64,000 bases of DNA from Apostichopus japonicus (taxonomy: Eukaryota; Echinodermata; Holothuroidea; Aspidochirotida; Stichopodidae). The stretch lies in assembly GCF_037975245.1 (NCBI RefSeq), contig NC_092565.1, positions 19,447,999-19,511,998 on the forward strand, written 5' to 3'. The notes beneath the pieces were generated by a model. The model saw only the letters and a program-made list of their open reading frames with translations. It ran no database searches and had not been told where the DNA came from. A program made the position numbers and the translations under genes. This document shows positions 1 through 13,951 of this stretch, one piece after another. Numbering within the stretch: the first letter of the stretch is position 1; each line of letters begins with the position of its first letter.

Positions 1-2564
1 CAAGGTACACTGACCGTGCGCAGGCGGACTTGAAAGACAACCATTTGACTTTGAAGGGATACAATTTTATATCTTGGTCCATCCATTATCAAAAAAGCCA
101 CAACAAAAAAAAGGGAGGGGGGGCCTGTACTTTTCTTCACTTGACTTTATTTTCGCGCATTTTTTTGGCTACATCTGTAAATATATTGTGGGCTGATATT
201 TTATGCTTCACTTTCTGCGTGTAATTTAAATACCCCAAGACGTAAATCCAGACTTTAGATGAAATCTAATTGGTTGATTGCTCAATACGCGTTTAAGAAA
301 TCCTAACGCGTATAGAGGCCAATAGGCTATGACCCTCACGGCCAACCACATAGGCAACGGTTGACCTGAATGTAATGTCCTTATCACACTCAGTCAAAAC
401 AAGTTCTAAGCCAAACCCCAAAACCCCGAGATATAATCTGTGTTGATTTTACAACAGTAATTAAATGAAAACACTTGTTGCACTTTCTCCCGAACAGCAA
501 TATAATAATAATAATATTAGCAAAATAATAATAATAAATAATTAATAAATAATAATAATAATAATCATAATAAAAACAACAACAACAATAATAATAAATA
601 TGCATGAACAAGGTCATTGCAAATACGCTGAACTGAAAAGTAAAGTTTTAGGCCTTCATTTATCAAGAATTGCATTTAGCTCAACAACAATTTATCGAGA
701 CAAACTTAGACTGTCACGGCCAAAGACCCTTTACCTTAATCTTAGCACCAGCTCACCTTTTCCAGCCTACATTGGCAATAAATTAATTCTCCTTTATTTA
801 TAGAAGGTTTTCAAATGTAAATTTATTATTTTAACAGCTTAATAAGTTGGCATTGTCGGAAGCGTTTTTACAGACTGTCGACTTATGGAGTTTACTTCGC
901 TAAAGACTTCAATGGTTTCCATGGTTACAACTTTTACAGAACATTGGCATTTTGTTGCCAAAAAAAAAAAGAGCAAGGAAAAAAAGAAAGAAATATGATT
1001 GGTAAAAATATTAAACTATTCAGTTAAGCCTTTAAACTAAATATTCACTTTGTCTAGAGTTTGAACAGGGGTAGATTTATATCAACTTAAAAGATAAAGA
1101 AAGTGGAATAAAATTGACATGTTAACAATCAGGTTGGATTTTGGTATTGATCATTTATAAGTAGGACAAAATGTAGGTGATTGATCTAACAGCGGTTTTG
1201 ATTTGTTAATAACACAAACAAAACTGATTATATAGGTCATTCCGAGTAGTGTCGTACTAGTTTTCTCGGAGGAGAGTCTTGACCCTCGCTGATGCTCTCA
1301 GAGGTCAGACTAGGTCAATGAAATTCAAACGATATCGTCCAGGGACCAGTTCCCGGTGTTTCCTCTTTTACGACACAGGTGCTAGGACGACATTTCAAAG
1401 GGTGGAAATCATTCAAGATTTTTTTCCTTTTTTAAAGAATGAATAATACACCAATAATACAAACCGATTCTTACCAATTCTTACCTATAGCCATCTTCTT
1501 CTTTTTCTTTTCTCCATCAAAGAAGAGAACAGAGAAGGGGGACTCCACGTAAGCCTTTGATCTTACCGCCCAACTAACACATTCATTGTCTGTTTTATTA
1601 GCCAATTCGTTTTATTGTCAGAAAGAACTAGCCTATGGTATTCACACCCATTTCAGCTTCCCTTCTTGTTTTTTTTTACTCTGCCCTTCTTCACCAGGGC
1701 GACCCGCTTTTCTTACCAACCCTTATATTGAGTGGTAATACAAGCTACCATTGTTTGCGAGTGCAACGGTCCGAATATTAAGAAATACTTATTTAGACAC
1801 CTAATTGAGCTGACCAACAGGCCAGAACTATACTGTAGAGAGCAAGAGCCAAAAAAAGAAAGAAAGAAAAAAAGTCGAAATCAATTGAATATAAACTAAA
1901 ACCAATCTGAGCTCTCGAGGTCTAAGCCACGCTCCAATTAATTTTAGCCACCAATTAAAACCACGGAGCGTTAATGACGGGGATAAAATTAAGCCACAAA
2001 CGCGCTGTTTCAATTACGTGATTAAAAGATAGCCCCGAACAACGTGTGTGTTGTATGTGTACTAACCCATCAAAGTAATCTTACACATCACTCGTTGTAG
2101 ACACACCAATCGAGATAGGTGGAGAGAGCCGTGAGAGAGAAATATCAACCGCGCAGGTACGCCAGGCAATCTGTTGCCATTCATAACCGCTAGCCCTTTC
2201 CGAGCGGGTACATGCAAAAAGTCAATTATTGCACTGTGGAAACGTTCGACGGGGGAGAACAGCGTGTATTACACCTTGACGGGCAAAGTTTTTGGAAGAA
2301 ACTTTTTATTCGCATATTTTGTGGTTGCTATTTTTGGTGGCTTTTTTATACTCTCTTTGAGTAGAATGAGGTCTAGAAGACTGGCGTATTTTCGGAGATA
2401 AACTTAAAGTCTTTCTTCATTCAAAGTTTGGACTAAAGAACAAGTTCATCTTTTGACAGAAACTGTTCGCAGCTTTCACTATCCAATTTTTCTTGAGAGG
2501 AAAATTCGAACGATTTTTAAATTATTTGTTTGGTTTTGCATCTGTGAGGCTTTGATTTATCGAA
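1..2564. other. Upstream region and 5' UTR of NK1 gene A
   Basis: No gene is recognised here. The stretch holds an ATT/AAT-rich microsatellite (about 498-600), short homopolymers and, at about 1880-2030, several CAATTA/ATTA homeodomain-type sites. An in-frame TGA lies at 2553-2555, twelve bases before the NK1 start codon, so the end of this region is 5' UTR. No convincing TATA box or initiator could be picked, so the transcription start is not placed. Confidence 0.5.
1880..2030. promoter_or_regulatory. Cluster of ATTA/CAATTA homeodomain-type sites upstream of NK1 gene A
   Basis: Within about 150 bases there are a TCAATTGA, two CCAATTAA words (near 1934 and 1951), a TTAATGA, an AAATTAAG and a CAATTACG (near 2011). 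They lie 0.5-0.7 kb upstream of the NK1 start codon. Antp/NK-class homeodomains, including NK1, bind ATTA-core sites, so auto- or cross-regulation is possible. The sequence is AT-rich, so part of this density is expected by chance. Confidence 0.3.
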
Positions 2565-3033
2565 ATGCATCCGAGTGGTGACTTAGTTTCAGGCCCGCGC
2601 CAGGGCCCTGCTACCCCTAGCGGGGACACACTGGGGCGTCAAATCGGTCAACAAGAAACAAGGGACAGAAACAGCCCCAGACCGGCCCTATCTCCATCGT
2701 ATGTGCAAAGGGTCGCGGATCATCCGGACGCTACTCCTACCGATGAAGCAGCAGCAGAGAGCCAGAATGTAAGCGACAAATACGAACCAACATCCTTCTC
2801 GGTGATGGACATTTTAGACCCACAGAAATTTACTGGTAGAGAGAAACAAAGGATAACAATGGTCTCAGAGAAACAAAGGATAACAATAGTCTCAGAGAAA
2901 CAGAGGATGGCGACTGAGAGTACAAGACAAAAGATGACAATAGATTCCGATTTAGCCATCTGTGGAAAACATTTTGATTCTCGTGAAATCAGCCCAGCAA
3001 ACCATCAGAGGCTTTCACCATCGATATCAAGAC
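2565..3033 (+). CDS. NKX1: NK1-class homeobox protein A, coding exon 1 (N-terminal part, EH1/TN motif)
   Basis: This exon encodes residues 1-156 plus one base of codon 157. Residues 76-90 read PTSFSVMDILDPQKF, the EH1/TN-type repressor motif characteristic of NK-family proteins and close to the TSFSVxDILDPxKF of NKX1/slouch. In this family the motif recruits Groucho/TLE co-repressors. The ATG at 2565 is the first after an in-frame TGA at 2553 and has a purine at -3. The exon ends at a strong donor (GAC|GTAAGT at 3034), and reading on into the intron would give only low-complexity residues. The phase (one base left over) fits exon 2 at 10679. Residues 93 to about 118 are a lineage-specific repeat (EKQRITMVS, EKQRITIVS, EKQRMATES), absent from NK1 proteins as I know them. 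Joined with exon 2 the protein is 367 residues and should act in the nucleus. Confidence 0.9.
2841..2921 (+). repeat. 27-bp coding tandem repeat inside NK1 exon 1
   Basis: Three copies of a 27-base unit start at 2841, 2868 and 2895. They encode nine-residue units beginning EKQRIT or EKQRMA. The first two copies differ by only one or two bases and the third is diverged. A fourth very degenerate copy may follow (ESTRQKMTI). The unit length keeps the reading frame, so copy number can change without breaking the gene. Confidence 0.85.
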
Positions 3034-3077
3034 GTAAGTTATTTTATCATCAATATTATTCTTTAATTTTTGGTGGA

Positions 3078-3150
3078 GAGGAAGAAGGGGAAGGATAGGG
3101 AGAGGGAGGGGGCAGGGAGGGGTTGAGGGGGAGTTTGAATGGGGGTGAAG
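3078..3150 (+). promoter_or_regulatory. G-run-rich intronic tract just downstream of the NK1 exon 1 donor
   Basis: About 45 bases after the 5' splice site, the transcribed strand carries at least eight runs of three or more G in about 70 bases, in an otherwise purine-rich stretch. G triplets close to a donor are known intronic splicing enhancers, and the spacing also fits a G-quadruplex. Function here is inferred from position only. Confidence 0.35.
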
Positions 3151-6100
3151 GGTTGACTCGACAGAGCTGTCAAGCACTGGCGAAATATTGCGTGATGCAT
3201 TGAATGAATAATGGTAAGTAATATTATATGCATGCATGAAACAATGCCTTATAATTATATATAATGTAACCCATTTCAATATTGTATTTGTAAACAACAA
3301 TATTCATAAACAAAAATATATGCTCTTTACTGTTAACTTCCATTGAAAGAATGTTTGTCTATGTTGCACGTGTTGCATAACTCTGCATTATCGTATATAG
3401 TTTACGTTTCTTTAATGTAATAAAATTAATTCACTGAAGTTATTTTCTTTAACTTACGAAAACGATTTTGTTTAATTTTCGTTTTCATAAATCTACGAAA
3501 ATAATAAAACGGGCATGACATATAATCACCTCCGACCGTAAAAACGTTTGTTTACTCAAAATAACATCAATATTGACATATTTGACATAAAACAAACATT
3601 GTAGAAATAATTAAACAAACTCTTAATTTTACATGATTTTTTAGGGAACATATCGCAATACCTGCGGTCAAAATTGAGAAAGTGGGGCACAATAATAACA
3701 CTTGTTCGTGTATAAGGTACTGACAACAGCAAAGGGTAAATGGGAAAATATTAACAGCGGTTTTTTTTGAAAGGGAAAGCTAGCGTGGACTTGAATTCTG
3801 TTTTAGACAAAAATATTTTCGCCTACAATCAAACTTTTATTACAAATGACATATGTGTCAAAAATGTATTAGTTCTACTTTTTTCTTTTGTTTTATTTTG
3901 CGCAATATTAACTTTTCAATTCTTATATTACCACCATTATCGTTTCCGGCAAGTTTAGCCAAATGTTTAATTTCAAAGTAAAATGTTATACTAACTTACA
4001 ATTTATGAAATTAAGGCACACTCGTCCCAACACTCAACCCAAAATCAACTTCAACAAAAGGTAACCGAAACACGTTAACAAAGTGAAGATAACAATGATT
4101 CATAATATCATCACTTTTCTTTTTCACATAATTGGCAGAAAAGATTGTTAAGGCATTTTAAGGCATTAAGGATTTTTAGGGCAGGGGAACATAATTGTAT
4201 AACTTTACTGAAACCTTCATTTTACCTTTTAGCATCTTATGGAAATGTGAATACGTTATTCATCACAAGTTTCTATGACTCCCTCCACCCCCCCCCCCCA
4301 CCCTCACCAAAGTTTATCCTGGCCATTGGTCTGTATCCCTTCTGATTCCCCTCTCGTCATTAGCTTGTTGTACATTTATACAGAAAGCAACTATAGACTC
4401 ATCGAATGATTCTATTTCTTATATTTTTGTCTCTATTTTGTCGATATGATTCAGGTCATATGTGTGGTTAACTTTTTTTTCTTCATGTTAATAGGAAAGG
4501 AAGTAGTTATAGGTGTATTGTATCGTTCTGACACTCGTTTAGTTCATTTTGGTGAATTGGATGACTTTTCTAGCACATATAACGGCTCTACCAAACTTGC
4601 CAAAACGGAAAAGACCACTTTTGTTTGCGTTCCTCGCTACATCGCTTAATTGCCCTTTGTGGAATTTTACAAGCTTTTGATGACAAATAAATAAATCAAA
4701 CAAATCGTATATATATCGAAAACTTTTACGACATTGTTAAAAAGCGGTTATATGAATTAGATTAAACAGTTCAAACTTGTTTCTTTACATGGTAGGACAC
4801 TTCGTAAAGCAATTGTAAGTTTTTTGAATTTTTTTTTTCTCTCTTTGGTGTGCATGGGGTGAAACTTGTTTCCTAATTCATTCCCGACAAGTTTGGATTT
4901 GATGGGTTTTTCTTGCGTGTAGGGTTTTTTTTTTGTGGAAGGAAATGCCCTTGTTAGTCTGGATTACAAAATACCAAAAATAGAATGATTTTACATTCTG
5001 GAATTTGCTTTAAAAAGTGAGGTATTTAGCCTCATTCTAAACCATTTAATATAACCGGATATCAAAAAATTGTTATTGGGTATGTGTTGTTGAGCATGAG
5101 ATATGTTATTAAAACATAAGTCAAATAAGTAGAAAAATTGGCGACCCAGTTTGATTCATTTCATAAAAGTTATTCCAATTTTATAAAAGGTCAAAGAACA
5201 ATTGTTGTAGCTCGAACTAAATATGCAATTTATGTATCGAGTAAATATTGAAAAAAAAAACAGAAGTATGTGTGAAATATTGTCAGCGAGCTAAAAAGTA
5301 ATGTTTTGTATTCTATCGGAATTTTGTATGTATATTTTTTTACAACATATCAATACGTGAAACTTTCAGCAGGAGAGATGGGGGGGGGGGAGTATTTTTG
5401 GATTAAATGAATATGAATATAGTACAAAAAAATATATATGGTATTTTATTATTTAAATTAAAAACTTAAACATTAAAAAATGACGTCATACAGATAATAC
5501 AATTCCGGAAGGCTAAACTCTCGAGTTTTATAAGCATATATGATTGATGAAAAAATAAAATAAATAAACGTTTTGGAACGGTTTATATATTGAGAAAGAA
5601 TAAAAAGTGTTCATTTCGCTGAAAGATAACATTAATGTTTATCCGTATATTATGAACATAACGTTTTAGTTACAATTCATTGGATGTAATACTTTGAAAT
5701 AAAGTAAAATTTGGTTCAAGTCGGAAACTTTCTATTTTAGAAAGAAACATCTGTTTGTCATTATAAGCTTAATTGACAGGACAAACTTAACAGACGCTTC
5801 GACCTTGGTTTTATCATGATTTTGTGTCCCCTTCAAATTAACACTGTTAAAACAAACGAAGTGTCACAGATTAATTAAGAAACTATTTTGTGTTACACTT
5901 GAAATCTGAGAAAGTTGAAAAATTGTTTCACCCCAAAGGCCACTCTCAAGCAAAACTCTAAGCACTATGCAACTATTCCGTTCACCCCTCCATCCCCCCC
6001 CCCATCTCCGTGACCTCATCCCCACTTAAACGTTACGTTAAGAAGCAACGTCATTTTTAATGTGTTAATTCAGTTGACAAAAATTCAATGTAACACTTTT

Positions 6101-6874
6101 TCATAAAGACTTTTAACTAAAAACGTTTTACTGAATAATTATACGAAATTAAGCAAAATTTTAAGATATCTTACAACTTTCTCATTTACCCTAAAAATGG
6201 AAAGCTCTGACATCTATAGCTTTACTTCTTGTCAACTTCAAACTAATCTTTAATCATCATCTATCAATGCCAGTTTAATATTGTCGTTGTTTTTTTTTCT
6301 TTTTCTTTTCTGCAAAATTCTAAGCCAACCAAATCCCCAAAAAGTTTTGATCTCTCGACTCCATCTTACTTTTCTCCTTGTGACATCTACTTACGTTCCA
6401 GTTTAATAAAGTGTGTTAATTCCGTGTTGCTTATCATTATTATAGAAGGCAATTAAAGCGAAATTTTTTAACTCCTGATTTCATGAATGGCAGTTTATTT
6501 TTCGTCTTGTTCTTTCACGGTTTAATTATCACCATTTGTCAAATCCAATGCATACCCTTCTAGCTTCTCATATTTATCTTCTCGTACCCAATTTTACCAT
6601 TGAATCATCAATTATAGGAAACGCCTAAGCGGTAGCGGTAATGACCTGTAAAATGGAAGTGTTGTACTTTTGCAACTAAAGGCGTAAGCCACAAATTGTA
6701 ATGAATCTAAACGAGACAGTGCTTAAAGGGGTACCGGTAAACTAGGTAGTCCTAAATGATTCTCTGGTCTCACGACATCAACTGCAGGAAAACGAGGTCG
6801 ACACGAGGATGTTCTAAGAATATAGGCCGTGCGGCAGTTTTTAATATACCACATATTTGAACATGGGATAACAT

Positions 6875-6905
6875 GGGGGAGGGGGAGGGTGAGGGGAGGG
6901 GTGGG
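6875..6905 (+). other. G-quadruplex-type tract in the NK1 intron
   Basis: A run of the form G5-A-G5-A-G3-TGA-G4-A-G4-T-G3 meets the usual four-run quadruplex rule with one- to three-base loops. It lies mid-intron and nothing else marks it. Confidence 0.45.
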
Positions 6906-7546
6906 ATAGTGTAGCGGGAAGAGAGGGAGTATAGGGAAGACATGGGTGCAGTTCACAACACATATACCTATGTCGTTATTTGAAGGTATTTCCTTAGCTT
7001 ATTTAATTCTGGATGTGAGAAAAGGAATTCTATGTCCAAATATCTTCAGACACAACACTGGTTTGCTTGTTGTCGCTTATTTATTCTCTACCTAATATTT
7101 ATTTTGTTTCATCGCTGAAATGTCCAATAGAGGAAAATAAATAAAGTCATCCTCATACAACGTTAGGGAACTCATAGGGGTAATGTGGAAAAATACAGGA
7201 CCCCCCTCCCCACATACACACACGCATATACATACTGACACACACGAAAGTTCACATTACTAACTTTATGATTTTTAATATTTTGCTTTGCAACTATGAT
7301 TACACAACTCGTACCGGAAACTGAATAATATATAATATATTGATGAAGACAATTCTATTGCTAATTTTTCGCTTTACTCCCCAAACTGTAAAAGATAAAT
7401 ATCCACTCTTTTTCTTTATCACAAACTAAACTATATCAATGTTTATTTGTCAATGAAAGAAAAACGAAAATCAAAAACCTAAAACCTAAAACAAACAGGG
7501 ACGACGATAAAACAGTATCGCAACAAAAAATTACTACCAATGGTTT

Positions 7547-7566
7547 AATATATATATATATATATA
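7547..7566. repeat. (TA)n microsatellite
   Basis: About ten TA dinucleotides within the NK1 intron. Confidence 0.9.
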
Positions 7567-10500
7567 CACCTGTCAATCTTTGGTGATTTACCTGGCCAAG
7601 AGGTATTACGATCCCTTTAATTTAACGAGGAATATCTGGATGATTGGCTAATTGTGGAAATGATTGATGTTAGATTCGGTGTGAGTGAATGAAATGAAAT
7701 CTTTTGTCATATTTTCCGCTCTAGCGAAGAAACCCTTCTTAACATTTGTCATTAACTGTTTACCGTAAATTAAAGATAAAAGCTTTTCGTTAATTTTAAT
7801 GCTTTAAAATTCATGTTGCAATTAAGTTTAGTAATTGGGTTGTCTGTAGTTTTTATTCTTAATTGCCCTGTGGCGAAAATTGTAAAAAACCATCTTATCT
7901 GCTTCAAAACGTCGGCTTTCTTTTTTCTGGTCAGGTTCATGAACGCTTCACCTGTCGAATATTTGATGAGAAAATTTCTATAACAAATATATAATAATAA
8001 CAAAGACATCGCTGAAATATCGGTTAAATTTAATCGGATTGGTAAAAACGCACGCACGCACATACGCACGCAAACACAGACTCACTAATAAACAAGCAAG
8101 AGCAGTTATTAACCGTAATGTACAATTTGAAATATATAACACAAATTTATAGTTACTGGATAATTCTTCGAAAAAAAAATTGCTTTCTATATATTTGAGA
8201 CTGCTGTGTGTTATATTTCCTCCAGTTATGAGGCCAAAAATTGTAATGAACATATATGTATAAGATAGTCAGTGAAATGTAAATAAATTAGGATATGCAA
8301 CGAATATCTTATCTCCAATTTTGTTAGCCTCCCAAAAATAAATCACAGGCATTTTCTGATCTATTTGTAATCGGGGGAGGGGGAGGGGCAGAGGTGGAGG
8401 CCTAATCCGGTCAAATAAATAGAGGTATAGTAGTCCTTCTTCAGACTGGGCAATATTTTTTATTTAAAGATTCTTATTTCGGTTAAAATTGGCTGGCAGT
8501 TAAAAGCAATAATTTATTCCATGTTTGAATAATTTCAACAATTTTATGAGTGATTTCATAGTATATATTGCTTACGTTTTTCTTTTAGTCATATTGTTTT
8601 TTTTGGGGGGGGGGGAAGTGGGAGGTGGGTTGGGAGGTGGGATGTTTAAGAAGGATAAGATACATGATCAACTGTCCTCTTTCATCTTGCAGAACGCGGA
8701 ATCTGCTAGAATGGTCATCATGCTTTTTTCTTGAAATAACTTTATCATAATATACTTGTTATGTTTAAAATGTAATTGATTTAATGAAGCAAATTGTACA
8801 AGCTAAGCAATCGTTGAATTTTAAACAAAATAAATTTCAGTGAAAGTCTCAATCAAAATCACTGTCAAATGTAGTCAAACTCAAATCCAATAAAAACCAA
8901 TCAAATGAAATTAAGTTGAATCAGAATTATAAATATCAAATGATATAAAGATTAATCAAATCAATCAAAGTTGTAAGAATATTTCAGATTTTTTTCCCAG
9001 ATGTTTGCCCTAAATGTGCACTTGAAGTTTACCCAAAAAAAAGCCAAGTATGCTGATTCTGTTTTTACTTACTGGCCAAATTCCATTTTTTTTTCGTTTT
9101 ATAAAATATCACGTTGCTTAATGGTTTACTCTTTAATAGCAGTTAACTTTATGCAGACACACCACGTGTTTTTCTTGTCAACCGCTAATTATTTCTAATT
9201 TACCAGAGCTTTTAGTGTAACCAAAATTCTACCGCTAAATTATATACACAACCTCAAACTTTAAACGTTTTCTTCGGTTACAAAAATATTTCCTGAAATG
9301 AAAATTGGCAACCCCCAGAATCCTTTGCGGTTCACATCAAGATTTAATATACGATTTTATAATTCAGTCACACACAAGAGCAGCTAAATATTGAAATTGC
9401 CCTTAAGTAGTCCCCACCCAGATCCTAATTGGTATCGCCTTCAAAAATATTCCAAAATTTTAACAAAATACCTTTGACCGAACTTTTGTAACGCGCTTGT
9501 GAAAGTCATAACAGCGATTTTTATTTCAAAGTGATTTTTTTTCTCCCTCACGTCTAGTTGTAACTGTCGAGTTTTGGGCAATCCGGTGAACAGGTGTAAA
9601 TTGGACTAGCTAGTTTTGTCGCGACCCTCCGCTGCGAGCGGTAACTACCCCCGATTCATATAATGGGGACGAACTATTCATCGCGTTGCGCCCGCAGCAG
9701 ACTGTAATAGATCGCTCCGTGGTTGGTCTATTTTTTATAAATATATATATTTAAATTGAAGATATGATAAAAGTAACTTTCAAAATGGCATCAAAACAAT
9801 TTGTATTTATTGGTTCCACTGAACGAAACCGCTCATGTCATATAAATCAATGAACTACTTCGAGATTAATTGTGAGAGGGGTTTGTGGAACTGTGACTTA
9901 GTTGGGAACCCATGTCTGGAACGGCGCTGTGTTGTACGGAAGACTGTTTAAACGGGATGGCACCCGTTGTACGTAAATGTTTAATATATGTAAACAGGAT
10001 ACTATTATTCTGTCAAATAAGGTTTAGAGCGAGATTGCACGTATACCCTCATTTTGCAAAATAATACAATCTTATTCAGCATTGAATATTACGTAAGAAT
10101 GACGTCAGAATCTGGCTTGAAGAACAACAATGAGAACTATCGTTTGGGTGACTAAAAATAATATCGGTAAAACAATAGAATTGGGGGTGGGGGGATGGGG
10201 TTACTTCCAAAGATTCTCTACACAAAATAATTGATGAATTGCCATCGAAATTTTTAACACGCTCATGATTGATAAACTATATTACTAAATTATTATACAA
10301 AATACAAAATAATTATACCTATGTAATTTGATTTCAAACCTATGGCATTAATCAATTTCAACAACAACATAAGCTAAATTATTAATTCGCGAGATATTTC
10401 TGTTATTTCTGTACAAAAGAAAGAAAACCAATATTCCACATGCATGTACAACTATAGTGACACTCGCATGACTGATGGGCATATATACGCATAAAGAAAC

Positions 10501-10623
10501 CCACTATCGTACATAACACACGAGAGTGGGATCTAATTGAAAAACGTAAAGTAATCACAATTAATCGCATTCATATTTCTTGTTACCGCCAGGAAGTGAA
10601 CGTTAATTCTGACATTAGACTGA

Positions 10624-11313
<690 letters not shown>

Positions 11314-12716
11314 CGGAATAGGTATAGATCCTAATCATTCTTGATATTTTACCCTAATCTACACTCCAAGTACAGCTGCGTGGTGAAATTAATACCTAAA
11401 GTGGAGTCCATCTAGTATCAGCACCCGATTTTTCTTACCTACAGTCGATTGGGGCTACCAAAAATGTCCTAAAATTTAGTAATTTCTAGAAGCAAACAAT
11501 GGCTGGTTTTGATCTTATGAAAATCTATAATTATAAGCAACTTAAAAGCATCATGCAATTAATAAGCATCTTTCATGTGCCGCTATGCTGTAGTTAATAA
11601 TTCAACGTTAAGAAAATGTAAATGTTTTTAAACTAATTAAAAACATTGTGATTAGGATTAAGGATTAATGACGTCAACATCTACATTCCTTATCATAGCC
11701 GTTAACAATAATAAGTATGATGTCATCGGTTGCTTATTTCTCTTCATGCTCCGTCGAGTTCTGTGTGACGTCACTATATTCACCAATTATGTACGTGTAT
11801 AAGTTTTACAGGTTAATATAGATCTATAACCAACCAGACTTTATTACGTCACTGCATTTTTTAAATTTTTTAAACTTCTATACAGGCCACATAGTTAACG
11901 TGGAAACCGTACCTCCGCTTATACATGCATACGTTTTATGTAGAATGACGTAATCATATCTCAGCAAAATGAATCGTGAACTTCAAGTATAAGAACGGTG
12001 TACCCGTGTGTAAATGAGTTTCCAATTGTTTCAATGCGTGTGACGCTGTGTTTTGTGTTGTGCCTTTATTTTGCGCATATCGTCGTGCGTGTGAGTTGCG
12101 TCCTTGGTTTAAATTAGCCTTTATTCTGTTTGCTTCTGGTTTATTCTAATTAATTGATTCACAGTAACGAGATTAGCACCGTGTACCCACCCCTACAGTG
12201 AACGTTAATTGTAGCTGTATTGTTGCACACAGACTTTTACATAGCGCGTTCGGCGTTACGTGTCATATACTTCGTTGTGATTGGTCAAACGGCAAAACCT
12301 GCTAAAGGATATGTAAGATCGCTATTTGTCTCTGAAAATTATAACGATGGAGATAAATATATATATGATATCATGAAATTGATCTCAAAATGCAGGTACT
12401 AGGTAAAACATCGTTGAGATAAGTTTAATGGTATAGAATGATGAGACCAGTCGTTTTTTTTTTCATATGATGTTACAGAATTTATACTCACAATAATAAC
12501 TCATTGATTGGAGAAGCTCACTCCTATACATCTCTGTAAGTACCAGAGGTAAGGGAATTGATTTAGATTTGCCGGCCTGTAAAACATGATGCTCAGTTTA
12601 CCTTTAACATTAAACATTAAATTATTGTTAACAGCAAAAAGAATCAAAAGTCACTTTTTGGAAGTGTTGCAAACTGCATGTTCCTCAGAAGAGTGAATTA
12701 TCACTTTTGACTTTGC

Positions 12717-12722
12717 AATAAA
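12717..12722 (+). terminator. Candidate polyadenylation signal (AATAAA) for NK1 gene A
   Basis: This is the canonical hexamer in the sense orientation about 1.4 kb after the stop codon. AATAAA is expected often in AT-rich DNA, so this is only a candidate. Confidence 0.2.
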
Positions 12723-13904
12723 AAACAAATCAGAGAGGAACATTATTTACAAATATCAAGCAGGTTTCTGTTTTAAAAACAAATAAAAGTATTTGCGAGA
12801 TATTTTCCTCGACTTCGAAAACATTAGAGTAAACAAATGTTGTACATAGAGAAGGTTTTTTTTCTTTTTGTGAACATAATATCATAATACATTATCAACT
12901 TTTATGTTTTGTAAATATTCTATGTAAATAGAATCCACTGAAGTTTTATCAATTTATATGAACATGAAAACATGACTCTTGCCAAATGAATTTCAAATTA
13001 TGTTCTTGTATTATTTTTCATGCGTGTACGATTATAAGTTTTAAACTGACTGTATATATGTTTGTAATATTAAAATTTTGGGGTTTGGTGGGAGAAATTT
13101 GTTTCCCAAATTAATACCGAGTGTAACTGAAATAATTAAGATTGCACTTGGTTACACTGTACTCCTCCCCTCCCCCACACAAAAGTGATGCTAATGAATG
13201 GGATTTCACTATCAACTAGAGGTATCCATCAAATCAATTCAAAAAGTTGTTTTAGATCCAAGGACCAAAGAACCACATCTCATGAACAAAATAATTCTTT
13301 CTCGTTTTTACTAACAAGATATTCTTTATAATCGCTCTTTATCTTTTCTCTCCGGTCCCAACTGACTATTAAATGTGATTGAAGCTGGATCTCTACTCCA
13401 TTATACCACTTACCCCTCCTCCACCCATCCCATGCACCCCTCCTTCCCCTCTCTTCCCATGACCTACTCGAATTATTGATTTTCTTATGTCTGCGTTGAT
13501 AGGTGAACATGTACAATGTCTTATCCTGATGCTACTATGTGTCATGGTCTCAAACCTGACCTGGTGAATTCAGCCTCGTAGAACTTTCAGAAAGGACACT
13601 GCGATTCGTTCAGTAGCCACCCCATTTGTGAACCTATCCTGATAACAACAATGACTTTTGTACCCTCCCTCCCTCTCTTCCTTGCTCCCCCAACCCCCCC
13701 CCCCCCCCTGCAATGCTCCCACACTCATAATCTATACTTCTCATGACTTTACATTAAATAGTAAGGACGTGTCAAATTGACATTGATTTAATTCAATTAA
13801 ACTCTGTTCAGAGTAATCGCCTAACCACAAACTTACTAAGATATGCTCATGTATATCGCGAACATGAATGCTAAACATTCTAGTTTTCTTAATTATTTAT
13901 GTAT

Positions 13905-13951
13905 GTATATATATATATATATATATACATACATATATATATATATATATA
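13905..13951. repeat. (TA)n / TACA microsatellite
   Basis: GTATGTATATATA passes into (TA)n, a short ACATACATA interruption and a second (TA)n. Predicted Tyr/Ile-rich peptides across it are artefacts. Confidence 0.9.
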
